From CAWGOF01 sp963824225 (lineage in GTDB: Bacteria > Acidobacteriota > Polarisedimenticolia > Polarisedimenticolales > Polarisedimenticolaceae): DNA of 64,000 nucleotides. Location: positions 3,410,001-3,474,000 of the forward strand of contig CAWGOF010000003.1 of NCBI GenBank assembly GCA_963824225.1. The letters are read 5' to 3'. Shown piece by piece: positions 45,209 to 55,109 of the stretch; position 1 is the first letter of the stretch, and every line of letters starts with the position of its first letter. The translations under genes were made by a program, and so were the position numbers. Under the pieces are notes generated by a model. It was not told the DNA's origin and did no database searches. It saw only the letters and a list, made by a program, of their open reading frames with translations.

Positions 45209-45922
45209 GTGCCGGTCTACCGCCTGGACCGTCGGCTCGTGTTCCCTCCGGTCGAGGAGGCCGAGGACGGCCTGCTCGCGGTGGGCGGAGACCTCAGGCC
45301 CGAACGACTGATCCTGGCCTACTCCCGCGGCATCTTTCCGTGGTACGGCGAGGACGAGCCGATCCTGTGGCACTCGCCCGATCCGCGCGCGGTCCTGCGA
45401 GCGCACGAGCTGCGCGTTCCGGCGAGCGTGGCCCGCGCGGTGCGGCGCGCGCCGTTCCACCTGACGCTCGACACCGCGTTCCCGGACGTCATCGCCGCGT
45501 GCGCCACGGCGAGCCGTCCCGGGGCTCCCGGGACGTGGATCACGTCCGAGATGCGCGCGGCGTACGTCGAGCTCCACCGGCGTGGCTTCGCCCACTCGGT
45601 CGAGGCCTGGCGCGACGATCGGCTCGTCGGCGGCCTCTACGGCGTGTCGCTCGGCGGGGCGTTCTTCGGCGAGTCGATGTTCCGGCGCGAGGCCGATGCG
45701 TCGAAGGTCGCGTTCGTCGCGCTCGTCGAGCAGCTCGTGCGCTGGGACATCGGGCTCGTCGATTGCCAGGTGCAGAGCGAGCATCTCGCGCGGTTCGGCG
45801 TCGAGGAGTGGCCGCGCTCGCGGTATTTGACCGCGCTCACCGAGGCGCTCGGGCGGCCCACCCGAACCGGGCCCTGGCGCTTCGACGGCCCGCCGGAACC
45901 CCGGCGTCTGGCGTCCGTATGA
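45209..45922 (+). CDS. aat: Leucyl/phenylalanyl-tRNA--protein transferase
   Basis: 237 residues from GTG 45209, 14 bases after clpA. It adds Leu or Phe to proteins with N-terminal Lys/Arg, creating substrates for ClpS-ClpAP. Signatures: FPPVEEAEDGLLAVGGDL (about residues 13-30), YSRGIFPWYGEDEPILWHSPDPR (about 40-62), and GGLYGVSLGGAFFGESMF (about 148-165), the core GNAT-fold motif. Grouping of clpS, clpA and aat puts adaptor, unfoldase and N-degron writer in one transcription unit. Confidence 0.96.
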   Translation: MPVYRLDRRLVFPPVEEAEDGLLAVGGDLRPERLILAYSRGIFPWYGEDEPILWHSPDPRAVLRAHELRVPASVARAVRRAPFHLTLDTAFPDVIAACATASRPGAPGTWITSEMRAAYVELHRRGFAHSVEAWRDDRLVGGLYGVSLGGAFFGESMFRREADASKVAFVALVEQLVRWDIGLVDCQVQSEHLARFGVEEWPRSRYLTALTEALGRPTRTGPWRFDGPPEPRRLASV

Positions 45923-45930
45923 GAACGTCG

Positions 45931-45958
45931 GGCCGTTGTAGTAGTGTGCCCAACGGCC
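45931..45958. promoter_or_regulatory. Inverted repeat with -10-like hexamer in its loop
   Basis: GGCCGTTG / CAACGGCC, 8 bp perfect, 12-base loop. The loop contains TAGTGT (45942-45947). It lies between aat and the S9 peptidase and could be an operator over a promoter or the terminator of the clp unit. Confidence 0.4.
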
Positions 45959-45993
45959 GATCCGTCTCGAACAAGAAGACCTGGGAGGACAGG

Positions 45994-48735
<2,742 letters not shown>

Positions 48736-48738
48736 CCG

Positions 48739-48764
48739 GTAGGGTCGCCTTCGGGCGGCCCTAC
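48739..48764. terminator. UUCG-loop hairpin terminator between convergent genes
   Basis: GTAGGGTCGCC, TTCG, GGCGGCCCTAC: 11 pairs (one G-U) capped by the stable UUCG tetraloop, followed by TGCTTT. Its right arm contains the stop codon of the convergent gene (48761-48763). Confidence 0.75.
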
Positions 48765-49501
48765 TGCTTTACACCGATCGGCAGCCGGATCGTCGTCCCA
48801 GCCGGGATCACCACGTGATCGACGTGGCCCGAGGACAGCGGCTCCTCGACCACGCAGTGCACGTGGGTCCTCGATCCGCGGTGCGTGAACACGCCCTCGT
48901 CGCTCTCCGAGTAGAACCCGACGAGTGTGGCCGGCGTGCGCTCCGCGCGTGCTCGCACCGAGGCGTCGAGGTGCGCCTCATGTCCCGCGGCACCGGGCGC
49001 AAGCCGCTTCCCGTCGATGACGTGCCACGCCAGACCTTCGACCTCGCCCTCGACCAAGAACGGGAACTTCTCGCCACTCGGTAGCCCAGCCGCCGCGGCG
49101 AGCGCGGCGATCGCCCGATCCAGCTCGTCGAACGGGATCGCGCGCTCGATCTTCACGCTGCGCCAGCTCGGAACCTGGGCCGTCACGAGCAGTGTGGCCC
49201 CGACCGTCGGCTTCGTCGTCGTCTCGGTGCGCGACTCCGTCGTACCCATCGGGTACGAGAGATACGTTGTTCCGCCGACGACGGTGACCTCGCCGGAGAG
49301 GCCCGCAAGCGCTCCGACGGCGTAGAGGCTCGGATCGGGAAGCAGGTCTGCGAGGCCTACCGTCTGCTCCGTTTGGCCCTCGTGGTACATCGCGCGCAGG
49401 GATCCGAACGAGCGGATCGTCGGCGGCGCAGCGAGGGCGAGCCCGGCGATGCAGGCGCACGCGGCTACGGAGATCGCATCACGCTGGGTCGACGACGTCA
49501 T
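48761..49501 (-). CDS. Secreted acetolactate decarboxylase-like protein
   Basis: 246 residues with an N-terminal signal (VAACACIAGLALAAPP). The family pattern FGSLRAMYHEGQ, LYAVGALAGLSGEVTV and the zinc triad are present: His213, His215 and His226 in THVHCVVEEPLSSGHV have the same 2- and 11-residue spacing as in acetolactate decarboxylase. Known enzymes convert acetolactate to acetoin. No acetolactate synthase or butanediol gene is near, so the substrate may differ. It overlaps the upstream ABM-like gene by 23 bases and belongs to a four-gene minus-strand operon. Confidence 0.85.
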   Translation of the reverse strand: MTSSTQRDAISVAACACIAGLALAAPPTIRSFGSLRAMYHEGQTEQTVGLADLLPDPSLYAVGALAGLSGEVTVVGGTTYLSYPMGTTESRTETTTKPTVGATLLVTAQVPSWRSVKIERAIPFDELDRAIAALAAAAGLPSGEKFPFLVEGEVEGLAWHVIDGKRLAPGAAGHEAHLDASVRARAERTPATLVGFYSESDEGVFTHRGSRTHVHCVVEEPLSSGHVDHVVIPAGTTIRLPIGVKQ

Positions 49502-49784
49502 AGTGCACCACGTGCGGCTCCTGCTCGAGCAGGAACTCGCGATCCTCGGGATAGTACTTGGCCCGCTCGATCTCGTCTCCGGCGAACGCGCGGATCGCCT
49601 CGCGACCGGTCCAGATCGTCAGCGTCACGAAGTGGGTGATCTCGCCTTCGGCGCGCTCGAGGATCTGAACGCTCACATTCCCCGGGACCGCGCGGTAGTC
49701 GGGGACCGCACGCGCGGACAGGAACTCGCGGTAGGCTCGCGCCCTTGCGCTCAGGACGCGTCCGTGCCACATGCGCACGACCAT
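49479..49784 (-). CDS. Antibiotic biosynthesis monooxygenase (ABM)-like protein
   Basis: 101 residues from ATG 49784, with GAGGGAG eight bases upstream; ATG 49805 is the alternative. MWHGRVLSARARAYREFLSA, VQILERAEGEITHFVTLTIW and an acidic tail (DREFLLEQEPHVVHYDVVD) fit the ferredoxin-like alpha/beta ABM dimer fold. Such proteins range from monooxygenases to simple stress proteins, and the active-site residues are not diagnostic here. It starts 13 bases after the ComB-like gene stop and overlaps the acetolactate decarboxylase-like gene. Confidence 0.75.
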   Translation of the reverse strand: MVVRMWHGRVLSARARAYREFLSARAVPDYRAVPGNVSVQILERAEGEITHFVTLTIWTGREAIRAFAGDEIERAKYYPEDREFLLEQEPHVVHYDVVDPA

Positions 49785-49797
49785 CGGCGTCGCTCCC

Positions 49798-50511
49798 TCA
49801 CCCATGGAACGCCCGGCCGTCGAAACGCGGCACGGTGTCCGATACGTCGAGCGCCGCCGCGATATCGACGTCGCTCGCGAACCCGCGCTCGATCAGCTCT
49901 CGTCCGGAGCTCGACCGGGCGAGCGTATCGGCGAGAACGGCACGTACCGCCTCGAACGCGGCCACCGCGGACGCGGCTTCCGGGGAGCGAGAGCCCTGCA
50001 GGGTGCGCAGGATCGCGCCCGCCCCGAGCCAGTCCTCGACCGCGAAGCGCGGTGACCCGTCGGGCCAGCGCTCGCCCGCGGGAAGGACGCAGAACGTCCG
50101 GCCTGCCGCGCGCGCCGCGGCCGCGACGGCGCTGGCGTTGCGCAGGCAGCCGGTGAGGACGAGGCCGGCCGTCGGGCCGAGTCGCAGAGCGACGTCCGCG
50201 CCGTTCGGCGACGGCAGCACGCATCGCAAACCGGCGGGCGCCTCGAGGAACGAAGCGGGAGACAACGAGTAGCGCGCCGCGCGCCGATCGCCTGCGAGCT
50301 CCGCTCGCTCGTCCCGTGCGAGCTCGGCGGCCGATGCGTCCTTGAGCCGGTGGGGCAGGATCGTCGCGCCGCGTGCGACCGCTACGTCGACGCACGTCGA
50401 GAACGAGAGCACGTCGACGACGATCGTGACGTCGGCCGGAGCGAGCGCGTCGACGCCGCGCGCGCCCCACTCGCAGCGACAGGCCGCCTCGCGCTGATCG
50501 AACGGTGTCAC
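49798..50511 (-). CDS. ComB-like 2-phosphosulfolactate phosphatase family protein
   Basis: 237 residues from GTG 50511, which overlaps the GFA stop (GTGA). VTIVVDVLSFSTCVDVAVARGA (about residues 27-48), LPSPNGADVAL (about 110-120) and LTGCLRNASAVA (about 130-141) are ComB-family signatures. ComB removes phosphate in coenzyme M synthesis in archaea; bacterial homologues outside coenzyme M pathways have unclear substrates. It is in an operon with a GFA protein, an ABM-like protein and an acetolactate decarboxylase-like protein. Confidence 0.88.
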   Translation of the reverse strand: MTPFDQREAACRCEWGARGVDALAPADVTIVVDVLSFSTCVDVAVARGATILPHRLKDASAAELARDERAELAGDRRAARYSLSPASFLEAPAGLRCVLPSPNGADVALRLGPTAGLVLTGCLRNASAVAAAARAAGRTFCVLPAGERWPDGSPRFAVEDWLGAGAILRTLQGSRSPEAASAVAAFEAVRAVLADTLARSSSGRELIERGFASDVDIAAALDVSDTVPRFDGRAFHG

Positions 50512-50912
50512 TCGGGCTTCGGGCCCGGGTATTGCGGGAGATCGTCGAGAATCTCGTCCCACACGGCCTTCGAGTCGACGAACGTGTGGAGCTGCGGGCG
50601 GATCCCCGGGTCGCCGTCCACGCTCCCGAGACGGATCGAGACCTCCGGGCCGTCGGGCCACGTGCCACCGAACAGGCTCGACCCGCACACGGAGCAGAAC
50701 GCTTTGACCGCGCCGCCGCCCTCGGGCGTGTACGCGCGCACCAGCTCGGCGCCCGAGATCAGGCGGAAATCCTCGCTCCGGACGCGGCCCTGCGTGCACA
50801 CGGCCGTGCCAGAATGGCGTCGGCAGCGCGAGCAGTGACAGTGGCTCGCGCGCAGGAACCGGCTCCGGACCTCGTAGCGCACACCGCCGCACAGGCAGCC
50901 ACCGGTGATCAC
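50508..50912 (-). CDS. GFA family (glutathione-dependent formaldehyde-activating enzyme-like) protein
   Basis: 134 residues from GTG 50912. Zinc-binding cysteines are all visible: CLCGGVRY (about residues 6-13), SHCHCSRCRRHSG (about 23-35) and CSVCGSSLFGG (about 72-82). GFA proteins bind glutathione adducts of formaldehyde or related thiols. The start codon lies eight bases after a perfect TATAAT on the minus strand. It is the first gene of the four-gene operon ending at 48761. Confidence 0.9.
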   Translation of the reverse strand: MITGGCLCGGVRYEVRSRFLRASHCHCSRCRRHSGTAVCTQGRVRSEDFRLISGAELVRAYTPEGGGAVKAFCSVCGSSLFGGTWPDGPEVSIRLGSVDGDPGIRPQLHTFVDSKAVWDEILDDLPQYPGPKPE

Positions 50913-50920
50913 ATCGGTGC

Positions 50921-50926
50921 ATTATA
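50921..50926. promoter_or_regulatory. Shared divergent -10 (TATAAT minus / CATTAT plus)
   Basis: On the minus strand TATAAT (50926-50921) lies eight bases before GTG 50912. On the plus strand CATTAT (50920-50925) lies eight bases before ATG 50934. The whole gap between the two start codons is 21 bases. Confidence 0.6.
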
Positions 50927-50933
50927 GGCCTCG

Positions 50934-51731
50934 ATGACGATCGCCCTGACACGCGAGATCAGCCCCGCGATCGCGCGCTGCGAGCTGACGCACCTGAGCC
51001 GCGAGCCGATCGACCTCGACCGCGCGCGAGAGCAGCACGGGGCGTACGAGGCGGCGCTCGAGGCGGCGGGATGCACGATCCTGCGCTTGCCCGCCGATCC
51101 CGAGCTGCCCGACTCTGTGTTCGTCGAGGACGTGGCGATCGTCACGGACGAGCTGGCGATCCTGACGCGGCCCGGGGCGGCTTCGCGGCGGCCCGAGATC
51201 CCGGCGGTCGCTGCGGCGCTTTCGCGGTATCGACCGGTCGTCGCCATCGAGGGTGAGGCCACGCTCGACGGCGGCGACGTGCTGCGGATCGATCGGACGG
51301 TCTACGTCGGCCAGTCACGGCGCACGAACGCCGAGGGCCTGGCCCAGCTGCGCCGGGCTCTCGAGCCGCTCGGGTATGACGTGGTCGGTGTCCCGGTGAC
51401 GCGATGCCTGCACCTCAAGTCCGCGGTCACACAGGTCGCCGAAGGTGTGGTCTTGCTCAATGCCGAATGCGTCGCCACCCAGACGTTCGGGGCGTTCGAG
51501 CGGATCGAGGTCGATCCTTCGGAGCCACACGCCGCGAATGCGCTGCTCGTCCACGGCACGCTCGTCTATCCCTCGGCCTATCCGCGCACGCGCGAGCGTC
51601 TCGAGGCGCGCGGCGCTCGGATCGCTGCTGTCGACGTCTCCGAGATCGTCAAGGCCGAGGGCGCCGTCACCTGCTGCAGTGTCGTGTTCGCCGTCCGGGG
51701 TCAGGTCCAAGCGCCTGACCCCGAGACCTGA
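50934..51731 (+). CDS. Dimethylarginine dimethylaminohydrolase (DDAH)/amidinotransferase family protein
   Basis: 265 residues. DSVFVEDVAIV (about residues 61-71), GGDVLRIDRTVYVG, CLHLKSAV (catalytic His about 161) and the C-terminal EGAVTCCSVVF with the catalytic cysteine identify a guanidine-modifying hydrolase of the DDAH/arginine deiminase superfamily. DDAH converts methylated arginines to citrulline. After the catalytic cysteine the usual C-terminus is followed by VRGQVQAPDPET, encoded entirely by a REP-like hairpin and tandem repeat that supplies the stop codon. Confidence 0.88.
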   Translation: MTIALTREISPAIARCELTHLSREPIDLDRAREQHGAYEAALEAAGCTILRLPADPELPDSVFVEDVAIVTDELAILTRPGAASRRPEIPAVAAALSRYRPVVAIEGEATLDGGDVLRIDRTVYVGQSRRTNAEGLAQLRRALEPLGYDVVGVPVTRCLHLKSAVTQVAEGVVLLNAECVATQTFGAFERIEVDPSEPHAANALLVHGTLVYPSAYPRTRERLEARGARIAAVDVSEIVKAEGAVTCCSVVFAVRGQVQAPDPET

Positions 51732-51748
51732 CCCCGAGACCTGACCCC
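51696..51748. repeat. REP-like hairpin plus 13-bp tandem repeats
   Basis: CGGGGTCAGG, 8-base loop, CCTGACCCCG (51696-51723, 10 bp perfect), followed by direct repeats of CCTGACCCCGAGA at 51714, 51727 and a partial at 51740. The arms match those at 22802-22828. Confidence 0.65.
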
Positions 51749-51751
51749 AGG

Positions 51752-53041
51752 CTAGAACACGTGCAGGCCGGTGGGCGTGGAGGGCGGTAGTGAGTCGGCG
51801 ACGTAGCACACGTTCGTCGTCGACCCGCCGTGCACGACGTAGGTCAGGCATCCCGCAGGCGAGATCGCGAAGTCCACGACGCCGCCGGCGCCCGAGACGA
51901 ACGTCTGGATGTCGGTCAGGCGGCCGTCCGTCCCGAACCGCGCGCGCCGGATCCAACCGGCAACGAAGTCGGCGAAGAAGTAGTTCCCGTGGTAGTCGGC
52001 GGGGAACGCCGTGTGGCGGTACACCGGGCCGCCCGTGACCGACCTCCCCGACACAGGCGGGGTCTGGCTCGCGTGGCCGTAGGCGAAGATCGGACCGCTG
52101 ACGCTCGCGAGCGGCAGCGCCGGGCTGCACGTGCGGAACGGTACCGACGCCTCGTAGCACGGGTAGCCGTAGTCCGCGCCGCGGACGCCGCGGTAGATCG
52201 CCTCCCACGTGTTCTCGCCGACGTCGCCGATGTACGGCGTTCCGCTCTGCGGATCGATCGAGAACCGGAACGGATTGCGCAGGCCGTAGGCCCAGACCTC
52301 GGGGAGCGCACCGGCCTGTCCGACGAACGGGTTATTGAGCGGGACCGTGCCGTCGGGGTTGAGCCGCAGGATCTTGCCCCGTGGGTCCCCGAGGTCCCGC
52401 GACAGGGGGTTCGGCGCCGCGTCCGTGTCGTTGTCGCCGATCGACACGTAGAGCGTGCCGTCCGTGCCGAACCGCACCGTCCCGGCGTTGTGGTTCGTCG
52501 CCGACGTGAGCGCGGGTGTCTGGTACACGACCTGCTCACCCGTGAGCGTCCCGCCGCTCTCGACGAACCGCGAGACGCGATTGCGCGACGAGGCAGAGAC
52601 GCCCGAGATCGCGCACGTCCCCGTGCTCGTGATGCTCCGCGTGTAATAGAGGTACACGCGGCGTGAGGCGCCGCCTGCGAGCCACTGCGGGTCGAACGCG
52701 ATCCCGAGAAGCCCGCGCTCGCCGGCGCTGTCGACGCAGCCGAGCGTGAGCGCCGTGCTCACGGCACCCGTCGTGGCGTGACGCACACGGACGCGCGCCG
52801 AGCCCGACGCACCCTTCTCGAGAACCCACAGGTGACCTGTTCCGGGCTCGTAGGCGATCGCGGTTGCAGCGAAAGCCCCGCTCGCCGACGATCCATCGAC
52901 GAGCACCGTCTCGGCGAAGCCGGAAGGCGGCGTGCCGGCCTCGGACGGAGCCAGAAGGCTCGAGCACGCGAGGAGAGCGAGCGCCCGGACTCCGCGCATG
53001 GCGGTGACGAAGTGCAAGAACGGGGACTGAGTCCCGGACAT
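51752..53041 (-). CDS. PQQ-dependent sugar dehydrogenase-like secreted protein
   Basis: 429 residues. ATG 53041 has GGGGG upstream; ATG 52999, closer to the signal peptide core (ALALLACSSLLAPSEA), is an alternative. Soluble glucose/sorbosone dehydrogenase motifs: AGERGLLGIAFDP, TNHNAGTVRFGTDGTLYVSIGDND, LPEVWAYGLRNPFRFSID and YIGDVGENTWE, spread over a six-bladed propeller. This fold binds PQQ and calcium in characterised members. The last residues (SLPPSTPTGLHVF) extend past the domain. No PQQ synthesis genes are in the window. Confidence 0.9.
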   Translation of the reverse strand: MSGTQSPFLHFVTAMRGVRALALLACSSLLAPSEAGTPPSGFAETVLVDGSSASGAFAATAIAYEPGTGHLWVLEKGASGSARVRVRHATTGAVSTALTLGCVDSAGERGLLGIAFDPQWLAGGASRRVYLYYTRSITSTGTCAISGVSASSRNRVSRFVESGGTLTGEQVVYQTPALTSATNHNAGTVRFGTDGTLYVSIGDNDTDAAPNPLSRDLGDPRGKILRLNPDGTVPLNNPFVGQAGALPEVWAYGLRNPFRFSIDPQSGTPYIGDVGENTWEAIYRGVRGADYGYPCYEASVPFRTCSPALPLASVSGPIFAYGHASQTPPVSGRSVTGGPVYRHTAFPADYHGNYFFADFVAGWIRRARFGTDGRLTDIQTFVSGAGGVVDFAISPAGCLTYVVHGGSTTNVCYVADSLPPSTPTGLHVF

Positions 53042-53108
53042 CGAACCCCCACCCGCCGAACCCGTGTGGGAAGGGTGGCTCCGTTTCGCAATCCCCGCAA
53101 CGATTCGG

Positions 53109-53114
53109 TAAGCT
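53109..53114 (+). promoter_or_regulatory. -10 hexamer TAAGCT, leaderless-type promoter
   Basis: TAAGCT followed by six bases and GTG 53121. Confidence 0.4.
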
Positions 53115-53120
53115 CCGGGC

Positions 53121-54158
53121 GTGCGCGCGATGCTGCTCCGCGAGCCGGGGTCGGGCCGTCTCGACGAGGTCGAGCTACCGCGACCCGAGCCCGGTACGGG
53201 CGAGGTCCTGGTCCAGGTCGAAGCGTGCGGCGTCTGCCGGACCGACCTGCACCTCGTCGACGGCGAGCTGCCCGATCCCAAGCGCCCCGTCGTTCCGGGA
53301 CACGAGATCGTCGGACGGGTCGCGGCCGCAGGTCCGGGCGTGACGACCCTCGCGGTCGGCCAGCGCGTCGGTATCCCGTGGCTCGGCTCGACCTGCGGAA
53401 CATGCCGGGACTGCGTCGCGGGCCGCGAGAACCTCTGCCCGAACGCACGCTTCACCGGCTACCAGCGGGACGGCGGCTACGCGGAATACACGCTGGCCGA
53501 TGCGCGGTACGCGTTCGCGCTTCCGGCATCGCTCGACGATCCGATCGCCGCGGCTCCGCTCCTGTGCGCGGGGTTGATCGGCCACCGCGCGCTGCGTCTG
53601 GCGCTCGCGGATCGGCCGGACGCGCGCCGTATCGGGTTCTACGGGTTCGGCGCCGCCGCGCACATCCTGTGTCAGGCCGCAGCGCACGATGGTCGCGAGG
53701 TCTTCGCGTTCACGAAGCCCGGCGATGCACGGGCGCAGAGCTTCGCCCGGTCGCTCGGTGCCGTGTGGGCCGGGGGCTCGGACGAACCGCCGCCCGAGCC
53801 GCTCGACGCGGCGATCCTGTTCGCGCCGGTCGGCGCGCTCGTGCCGCAGGCGCTCGGCGCCGTCGGCCCGGGTGGCGTCGTCGTCTGCGCCGGGATCCAC
53901 ATGAGCGACATTCCGGGGTTCCCGTATCGCGCCCTGTGGGGCGAGCGCGTCCTGCGCTCAGTCGCGAACCTCACGCGGCGCGACGCCCAGGAGCTGCTCG
54001 ATCTCGTGAGCCGCGTCCCGCTGCGAACGCACGTCGTTTCGTACGCGCTCGAGCAGGCGAACCGTGCGCTCGACGACCTGCGCGCGGGACGGTTCGACGG
54101 CGCGGCCGTGCTCGTGGTAGGCGCGGGAGGATTCGAACCGCCGACCCCCACCGTGTAA
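53121..54158 (+). CDS. Zinc-dependent alcohol dehydrogenase
   Basis: 345 residues from GTG 53121. The catalytic zinc site is CGVCRTDLH with GHEIVG. The structural zinc lobe is CGTCRDCVAGRENLC, with four cysteines. The nucleotide-binding GFYGFGAAAH precedes the Rossmann fold. It belongs to the AdhP-like medium-chain group. The last ~12 codons (ending GFEPPTPTV) run antisense through the tRNA-Val gene, which also supplies the stop, so the functional C-terminus is probably GAAVLVV. GFEPPTPTV is a common artefact signature of antisense tRNA translation. Confidence 0.92.
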   Translation: MRAMLLREPGSGRLDEVELPRPEPGTGEVLVQVEACGVCRTDLHLVDGELPDPKRPVVPGHEIVGRVAAAGPGVTTLAVGQRVGIPWLGSTCGTCRDCVAGRENLCPNARFTGYQRDGGYAEYTLADARYAFALPASLDDPIAAAPLLCAGLIGHRALRLALADRPDARRIGFYGFGAAAHILCQAAAHDGREVFAFTKPGDARAQSFARSLGAVWAGGSDEPPPEPLDAAILFAPVGALVPQALGAVGPGGVVVCAGIHMSDIPGFPYRALWGERVLRSVANLTRRDAQELLDLVSRVPLRTHVVSYALEQANRALDDLRAGRFDGAAVLVVGAGGFEPPTPTV

Positions 54159-54189
54159 GGGTGGTGCTCTACCGCTGAGCTACACGCCT
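54115..54189 (-). tRNA. tRNA-Val (anticodon TAC)
   Basis: Cloverleaf from 54189 to 54118 plus encoded CCA (54117-54115). The acceptor stem AGGCGTG / CGCGCCT pairs over seven positions (one G-U). The D-arm is GCTC/GAGC with an AGCGGTA loop. The anticodon stem CCACC/GGTGG has the loop CTTACAC, giving anticodon TAC (valine). The variable loop is GGGTC, and the T-arm is GGCGG-TTCGAAT-CCTCC with one central mismatch. It overlaps the 3' end of the alcohol dehydrogenase frame on the other strand. Confidence 0.92.
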
Positions 54190-54249
54190 CCGAGTTGTGC
54201 GGAGCGACAAGATACGTTCCGCGGGCCGTGCGGACAAGCGGCGGGCTGG

Positions 54250-54255
54250 CATACT
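54250..54255 (+). promoter_or_regulatory. -10 hexamer CATACT, leaderless-type promoter
   Basis: CATACT followed by seven bases and GTG 54263. Confidence 0.35.
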
Positions 54256-54262
54256 GTCGCCC

Positions 54263-55039
54263 GTGCTCCTCGCCACCTGGAACGTCAACGGGCTGCGCGC
54301 GCGGCTCGAGTTCGTGATGCACTGGCTCGCTGCGCGCAAGCCCGACGTCGTCGGCTTGCAGGAGCTGAAGCTCGACGGGGACCAGTTTCCGCGCCTGGCG
54401 TTCGAGGCCGCGGGCTATCGCGCGGTGGTGCATGGGCAGAAGGCGTGGAACGGCGTCGCGATCCTGAGCCGCGAGCCCGCGGAGGTCGAGCAGGTCGGCC
54501 TGCCGGAGCACGAAGCCGCGGGCGCACGGCTCCTGACCGCGACGGTGGCCGGCCTGTCGTTCACCACGCTCTACGTGCCGAACGGCAAGGGCGTGGCGCA
54601 CGAGGACTTCCCGCGCAAGCTGGCGTGGCTCGACGCGCTCGTCCCGCACGTGGCCGAGAAGCGCGACCCGACGCGGCCGCAGATCGTGTGCGGCGACTTC
54701 AACGTCTGCCCCAGCGGTCTCGACAGCTGGGACGAGGAGCGGCTGCGCGGCGAGATCTTCCACACGCCGCAGGAGCGCGAGCGGATCGCCGCGCTGCTCG
54801 ACGGCGGACTGCGCGACGTGTTCCGCGAGGTGCACCCGGAGGAGCACAAATTCTCGTGGTGGGACTACCGCGGCGGCGCGTTCCATCGGGGCCAGGGGTT
54901 GCGCATCGATCTGATCCTGGCGCCGTCCGAGCTCCTGTCGCGCGTGCGTTCGGCGACGATCGATCGGGAGTACCGCAAGAAGCAGGCGGGGCTCGTCCCT
55001 TCGGATCACGCCCCTGTGCTGGTCGAGCTGGGAGAGTAG
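54263..55039 (+). CDS. xth: Exodeoxyribonuclease III
   Basis: 258 residues from GTG 54263. Apurinic/apyrimidinic endonuclease family: TWNVNGLRAR (residues 5-14, catalytic Asn), LQELKLDGDQF (Glu), CGDFNVCPSGLDSW (Asp and Asn) and PSDHAPVLVEL (Asp-His) are all intact. It repairs abasic sites and trims 3' ends. The length matches the ExoA/XthA type. It is divergent from the tRNA and has a CATACT hexamer seven bases upstream. Confidence 0.95.
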   Translation: MLLATWNVNGLRARLEFVMHWLAARKPDVVGLQELKLDGDQFPRLAFEAAGYRAVVHGQKAWNGVAILSREPAEVEQVGLPEHEAAGARLLTATVAGLSFTTLYVPNGKGVAHEDFPRKLAWLDALVPHVAEKRDPTRPQIVCGDFNVCPSGLDSWDEERLRGEIFHTPQERERIAALLDGGLRDVFREVHPEEHKFSWWDYRGGAFHRGQGLRIDLILAPSELLSRVRSATIDREYRKKQAGLVPSDHAPVLVELGE

Positions 55040-55093
55040 GGAGAGACCGGGGATTCCAGGAGGAGTGTTGCCGCTGTGATCGCGCGGTGAAGG

Positions 55094-55099
55094 TATCCT
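55094..55099 (+). promoter_or_regulatory. -10 hexamer TATCCT, leaderless-type promoter
   Basis: TATCCT is followed by seven bases and GTG 55107, or ten bases and ATG 55110. Confidence 0.4.
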
Positions 55100-55109
55100 T
55101 TTAGACGTG

